Assembly (NCBI GenBank): GCA_037139195.1
Contig: JBAXGW010000116.1
Span: 1 to 8,291, forward strand
Source: JBAXGW01 sp037139195
Lineage (GTDB): Bacteria; Bacteroidota; Bacteroidia; Bacteroidales; JAHJDW01
Direction: 5' to 3'
Length of the DNA stretch: 8,291 nt
Part shown: positions 5,200 to 8,291 of the stretch, piece after piece
Numbering within the stretch: the stretch's first letter is position 1
Layout of the letters: each line of letters starts with the position of its first letter
Translations under genes and position numbers: made by a program
The notes under the pieces: generated by a model
Told to the model about the DNA's origin: nothing
Database searches by the model: none
What the model saw: the letters and a program-made list of their open reading frames with translations, nothing else

Positions 5200-5937
5200 C
5201 TAATCTTTTACACACCTAACAGAAAAACCAGCCTTCTTATCGTCGTAGCCTCTGCTGATGCCTGTGCTATTGGTGCTAAGAGTGCAACACCACGCGTTTG
5301 TTGTATCGTACTCGGTAGTCGACCACCAGCCGCCGTAGTCCCCAACGTAGTAGAATGGTCCAAAGTAGTTACGGCCACCACCCGGAAGAGCTGTAAAACC
5401 GGTTTCGTTGGTGGCACCTATATTTGGGGATAACCAATGCGCTGTTCCTACTTCCTTCAATTTACCCCCAGCAATGCTATCTCCTCCTAAAAAATACTCT
5501 AGCATAGTCCATTCAGCATCCGTTGGAACATGCCAACCAGCGGGGCAAACATTCCTGCTATCGGTTATTGTATACCAGGTGTACAACCTACCATAAGTGG
5601 CCGCATTGTTATCAACACCATTGTACGCCCATTGGAATTTTGGAGAAGTTTCGCTATGTGTATTTTTTGTAGCAGGATAGGTAGTTCCTATTGAATCACC
5701 ATTGCGGTATTTAGTTACTTTAAGGTTTTCTGCCATCCAGGTTTGAGTGCCTATTACTACGGTTTTGTATGTATTGCCTTCTCCATCTGTGATGGTTGCA
5801 TCTGGAGGTGCAATTACATTTGGATTATTGGTATTGGTATTATTCTTTGAGTCCTCTTTTTTGCAACTTATTGAAAGAGCAAATACTAATGCTATTGCGA
5901 TGAATGAAAAATGCCATTTATTGTTTTTTAGTTTCAT
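5200..5937 (-). CDS. FISUMP-domain surface lipoprotein
   Basis: A 245-residue lipoprotein with a FISUMP domain (named from Fibrobacter succinogenes major paralogous proteins, common and multi-copy in Bacteroidota). Residues 1-24 are a lipoprotein signal ending in ALSIS before Cys25, the acylated residue. KKED follows, with acids a few residues after the Cys that could act as a surface-export signal. A low-complexity Asn/Thr linker (31-41) leads to the domain: VVIGTQTWMAENLKVTKYRNG (60-80), ATYGRLYTWYT (113-123), CPAGWHVPTDAEW (131-143), GFTALPGGGRN (180-190), GGWWSTTEYD (202-211) and FSVRCVKD at the end, all family landmarks. The frame extends 9 codons further to an ATG at 5964, but the Met at 5937 gives the normal lipoprotein signal. 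The coding sequence is far richer in G+C than the flanking genes (34 of 60 bases in row 5281-5340, against 14 of 60 in row 4621-4680). The ligand is unknown. The promoter at 6039-6067 drives it. Confidence 0.93.
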   Translation of the reverse strand: MKLKNNKWHFSFIAIALVFALSISCKKEDSKNNTNTNNPNVIAPPDATITDGEGNTYKTVVIGTQTWMAENLKVTKYRNGDSIGTTYPATKNTHSETSPKFQWAYNGVDNNAATYGRLYTWYTITDSRNVCPAGWHVPTDAEWTMLEYFLGGDSIAGGKLKEVGTAHWLSPNIGATNETGFTALPGGGRNYFGPFYYVGDYGGWWSTTEYDTTNAWCCTLSTNSTGISRGYDDKKAGFSVRCVKD

Positions 5938-6038
5938 AATATATGTAATATTATATTTAAACATCTTATTTATTAACGTTTATCTATTTCGTTGGCAAGG
6001 TTTTAATTTTACCATCAATTTATTGCTATTAAGTTTCA

Positions 6039-6067
6039 CAAATTTAGCAAAATAAACTTCACTGCAA
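6039..6067 (-). promoter_or_regulatory. Bacteroidota-type promoter of the FISUMP gene
   Basis: On the minus strand TTG (6067-6065) is followed after 18 nt by TAAATTTG (6046-6039), an exact TAnnTTTG -7 box. The start would be near 6033, leaving a leader of about 95 nt before the ATG at 5937. This sits in the 5938-6242 spacer between divergent genes, which also holds an 8-bp perfect inverted repeat, AAAGGTAT (6094-6101) and ATACCTTT (6120-6127). Confidence 0.6.
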
Positions 6068-6143
6068 AACTAATTTAACGGTCATTGTAAAATAAAGGTA
6101 TATATATACTATAATTCGAATACCTTTTAAGACTTTTTAACAA

Positions 6144-6177
6144 TTGATTTTCACATATTTTCACACTATTTACTTTG
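6144..6177 (+). promoter_or_regulatory. Possible promoter of the P-domain protein gene
   Basis: TTG (6144-6146) is followed after 23 nt by TTACTTTG (6170-6177), which misses one base of the TAnnTTTG pattern. It would give a leader of about 60 nt before the ATG at 6243. The leader contains a small inverted repeat, ACTATT (6208-6213) with AATAGT (6219-6224). The match is imperfect and the spacing is at the long end. Confidence 0.3.
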
Positions 6178-6242
6178 TAAGCAATGCTACATTTCGTAAT
6201 ATTGAACACTATTAGTCGAATAGTCATTAATTTTCCACCACC

Positions 6243-8231
6243 ATGAAAAAAACACTATTAATTATTTTCGTTTTTATTCAATATTTCTCTTATTCTCAAA
6301 CATTTACAAGCAGCAATGTTGTCAATATCGTAGATGCAGGAGGAGCTGCCGTTGTAAATATTGGAGTTAATGGAGTTACTCCCACTGTTATTGATGGAAA
6401 CTTTGGATTAGAGAAAGTTTGTATAAATATTACTCATCCAGATGCTGGCGATATGAGAGTTATATTGATAAGTCCGAGTGGAAAACAAATATCACTTTTC
6501 AACTTTTCACAAACACCAGAAAATTATTACCCCTTGCCTTTTGGAGCAAACTATGTAAACACCTGCTTTGATGGTGAATCAATGAATTCTGTAACAAATT
6601 TAAATGCCTCTGGAGCACCTTATACAGGAAATTATAGACCAATGGAGTCTTTAGGACACATGAACGATGGACAAAACCCAAATGGTGTATGGCAACTTAA
6701 AGTTTGGGATAACAAACCCTATACTGCTGGCGGAGCACCTCCTACACAAAAAGTAAATAGTTGGAGCATTACATTTAGCTCTAATCCTGTACCTCCGGTT
6801 GTTTGTAATTCAAACAACCCTGTCCCCAATGATTTATGCACTCAAGCAACTTTAATAAACAATATGGAAGGCTATTGCGGAACAACAAGCAATAGTTATC
6901 ACTCTGACCCAGGAAATCAACCTGGAGAATTAGACGACAACCAATTTTGTGGTACAATAGAGAATAATTCTTGGATTAAATTTGTTGCTAGCAACGACAC
7001 TGCAATATTAGATGTAAGAACTTATAATTGTACAAAAGGAACTTCTAGCAGAGGTATTCAAATGAGAATTTTTGAAACAACTAATTGCGTTAACTTTACA
7101 CCAGTATCGAACTGCACAAGCGTTGGAAGGTATTCGGATTTCATAATAACAGCAACAAGTTTAACTCCTGGCGAAACATACTATATTATGATTGATGGCT
7201 GGCAAGGTGATGTTTGCGACTATATTATTGGAGCGTTATTTGGAGTAGATGTTAGTGCAATTAATGCTACCCTAAAGCCCGACAAATCTATTTGCGCAGG
7301 CGAATGCACTGATATTACTGAAGATGTTACGGGTGGTTATGCAAAATACAAAATAGAATGGTTTGAGAACAACAACCCTGCTCCCTTTGCTATTGACACA
7401 ACAACTTCTGCAACACCTGTTATAAAAAATGTATGCCCTACAACTACTACAAATTATAAAATAATTGCAAGTACAATTGACACTACATTTGTAAGCGATA
7501 CCGCCAATATAACAATTACCGTAAACCTAAATCCAATTGTGCTTTTAAACGACACAACTAATATTTGCGAAGGCTCCACTACAACATTGACATCAAATAT
7601 TACTGGTGATACTTATGCTTGGTACTGGAACAGCAGTCTTTTTGGAGTTACCCAAAGCGTTACTGCTACAAACGAAGGAAATTATGTATTAGAATTAACT
7701 AGCAACAATTGCAGTGGTAAAGATTCCACTTACTTGAAATTCATAAATTCAATTTGGTTTAATATTGGAAGCGACACCGCTCTTTGCTTTAATAGTCCTT
7801 ATGTTTTAAATGCCAATTATACAGGAAGCAACTTGTCGTATAACTGGTATTTGAACGATGGATTAATAGCAACAAATACTGAAACAATAGATGTTACTAA
7901 TGAAGGAAGCTACGCTCTAATTATTATTGATAACGGAGGCTGTCAGTTCGCCGATACTGTTAATATTGGATCTATTGACTGTGAAATAACAATTCCTAAT
8001 GTAATAACTCCTAATACTGACGGAACTAATGACTATTTTGAAATAACAAACCTAGACAAATACCCAAGTTCTCCATTATTAATTTATAACCGTTGGGGCA
8101 AAAAAATATACGAAAGCAGCGATTATAAAAATGATTGGAACGGTGATGGATGTTCTGAAGGAACCTATTATTATATTTTCACATTAAGCAATACTACAAA
8201 ATACACAGGCACTGTTACTGTTTTATACTAG
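6243..8231 (+). CDS. T9SS-secreted cell-surface protein with P domain and Ig-like repeats
   Basis: A 662-residue secreted or surface-anchored protein. Residues 1-19 are a signal peptide (MKKTLLIIFVFIQYFSYSQ). Residues about 45-178 resemble a proprotein-convertase P domain: LEKVCINITHPDAGDMRVIL, SPSGKQISLFN, then NGVWQLKVWDN and VNSWSITF at its end. No subtilisin-type protease precedes it, so the P domain is an isolated beta-sandwich. Residues about 193-333 form a Cys-containing beta domain resembling pre-peptidase-like modules (NSWIKFVAS, LTPGETYYIMIDGWQGD). Three Ig/PKD-like repeats follow (about 340-427, 428-500 and 501-577), each with a Cys near ICAGE, ICEGS or ALCFNS. The end is a T9SS type B sorting domain: IPNVITPNTDGTNDYFEI (584-601), LLIYNRWGKKIYES (612-625), DWNGDGCSEGTYYYIF (631-646). 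Export is Sec then T9SS across the outer membrane. Likely adhesin or structural role, substrate unknown. Single-gene unit ended by the terminator at 8260-8291. Confidence 0.95.
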   Translation: MKKTLLIIFVFIQYFSYSQTFTSSNVVNIVDAGGAAVVNIGVNGVTPTVIDGNFGLEKVCINITHPDAGDMRVILISPSGKQISLFNFSQTPENYYPLPFGANYVNTCFDGESMNSVTNLNASGAPYTGNYRPMESLGHMNDGQNPNGVWQLKVWDNKPYTAGGAPPTQKVNSWSITFSSNPVPPVVCNSNNPVPNDLCTQATLINNMEGYCGTTSNSYHSDPGNQPGELDDNQFCGTIENNSWIKFVASNDTAILDVRTYNCTKGTSSRGIQMRIFETTNCVNFTPVSNCTSVGRYSDFIITATSLTPGETYYIMIDGWQGDVCDYIIGALFGVDVSAINATLKPDKSICAGECTDITEDVTGGYAKYKIEWFENNNPAPFAIDTTTSATPVIKNVCPTTTTNYKIIASTIDTTFVSDTANITITVNLNPIVLLNDTTNICEGSTTTLTSNITGDTYAWYWNSSLFGVTQSVTATNEGNYVLELTSNNCSGKDSTYLKFINSIWFNIGSDTALCFNSPYVLNANYTGSNLSYNWYLNDGLIATNTETIDVTNEGSYALIIIDNGGCQFADTVNIGSIDCEITIPNVITPNTDGTNDYFEITNLDKYPSSPLLIYNRWGKKIYESSDYKNDWNGDGCSEGTYYYIFTLSNTTKYTGTVTVLY

Positions 8232-8259
8232 AAATTATTGTTGTCCGGTTAAAAAAATT

Positions 8260-8291
8260 AGGAAGGAGGATATAAATCTTCCTTCCTTTTT
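8260..8291 (+). terminator. Rho-independent terminator of the T9SS protein gene
   Basis: AGGAAGGAGGAT (8260-8271) pairs with ATCTTCCTTCCT (8276-8287) over 12 bp with one G-U pair and an ATAA loop, and runs into a T tract (8287-8291) that reaches the window edge. It starts 29 nt after the stop codon. An A tract on its left (8251-8257) means it could also work in the opposite direction. Confidence 0.85.

Noticed and set aside
5208..5417. Alternative minus-strand frame inside the FISUMP gene
   Set aside because: It overlaps conserved FISUMP residues in another frame, and the higher G+C of the gene explains its lack of stops.

Overview
The window comes from a member of the Bacteroidota. Three things point there: the low G+C (about a third), -7 promoter boxes of the TAnnTTTG type instead of E. 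coli -10 boxes, and the gene content. That content includes a surface protein with a type IX secretion (T9SS) type B C-terminal signal, a FISUMP-domain lipoprotein, and a Bacteroidota-style NA37 nucleoid protein next to an FKBP isomerase. I cannot place it below phylum with confidence.

Layout. (1) Positions 1-258 hold no gene that I can support. (2) Positions 259-3946 carry four minus-strand genes. In transcription order they are an NA37/NdpA-family nucleoid-associated protein (3946-2897), a SlyD-like FKBP prolyl isomerase (2891-2460, only 5 nt later), a PLP-dependent methionine gamma-lyase-type enzyme (2180-999), and a small two-helix membrane protein of unknown function (747-259). The first two clearly form an operon behind a good promoter at 3968-3999. 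A terminator hairpin at 763-811 closes the lyase transcript just before the membrane-protein gene. (3) At 4339-4992 (+) is a small exported protein that is probably an outer-membrane beta-barrel. (4) At 5937-5200 (-) is a FISUMP-domain lipoprotein with a recognisable promoter, and its base composition is clearly richer in G+C than its neighbours. (5) At 6243-8231 (+) is a 662-residue secreted protein with a proprotein-convertase P domain, Ig-like repeats and a T9SS type B sorting domain, followed by a strong terminator at the window edge.

The least ordinary content is between the genes. The spacers around the lyase, FKBP and NA37 genes carry three kinds of palindromic element: a 165-bp nested hairpin at 832-996, a 119-bp palindrome at 2197-2315, and two diverged copies of a third family at 2338-2460 and about 4028-4167. 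The first and third kinds share a CTTCGACT..CGCTCAG core. Each sits against a gene boundary: 2 nt after the lyase stop, 16 nt before the lyase start, touching the FKBP stop, and upstream of the NA37 promoter. They look like dispersed MITE-like or REP-like repeats, and they may also shape transcript ends.

Functionally the window is a housekeeping block (nucleoid protein, chaperone/isomerase, sulfur amino acid enzyme) next to a cell-envelope block (beta-barrel, surface lipoprotein, T9SS-secreted protein). I see no defence system, CRISPR array, RNA gene or complete insertion sequence.
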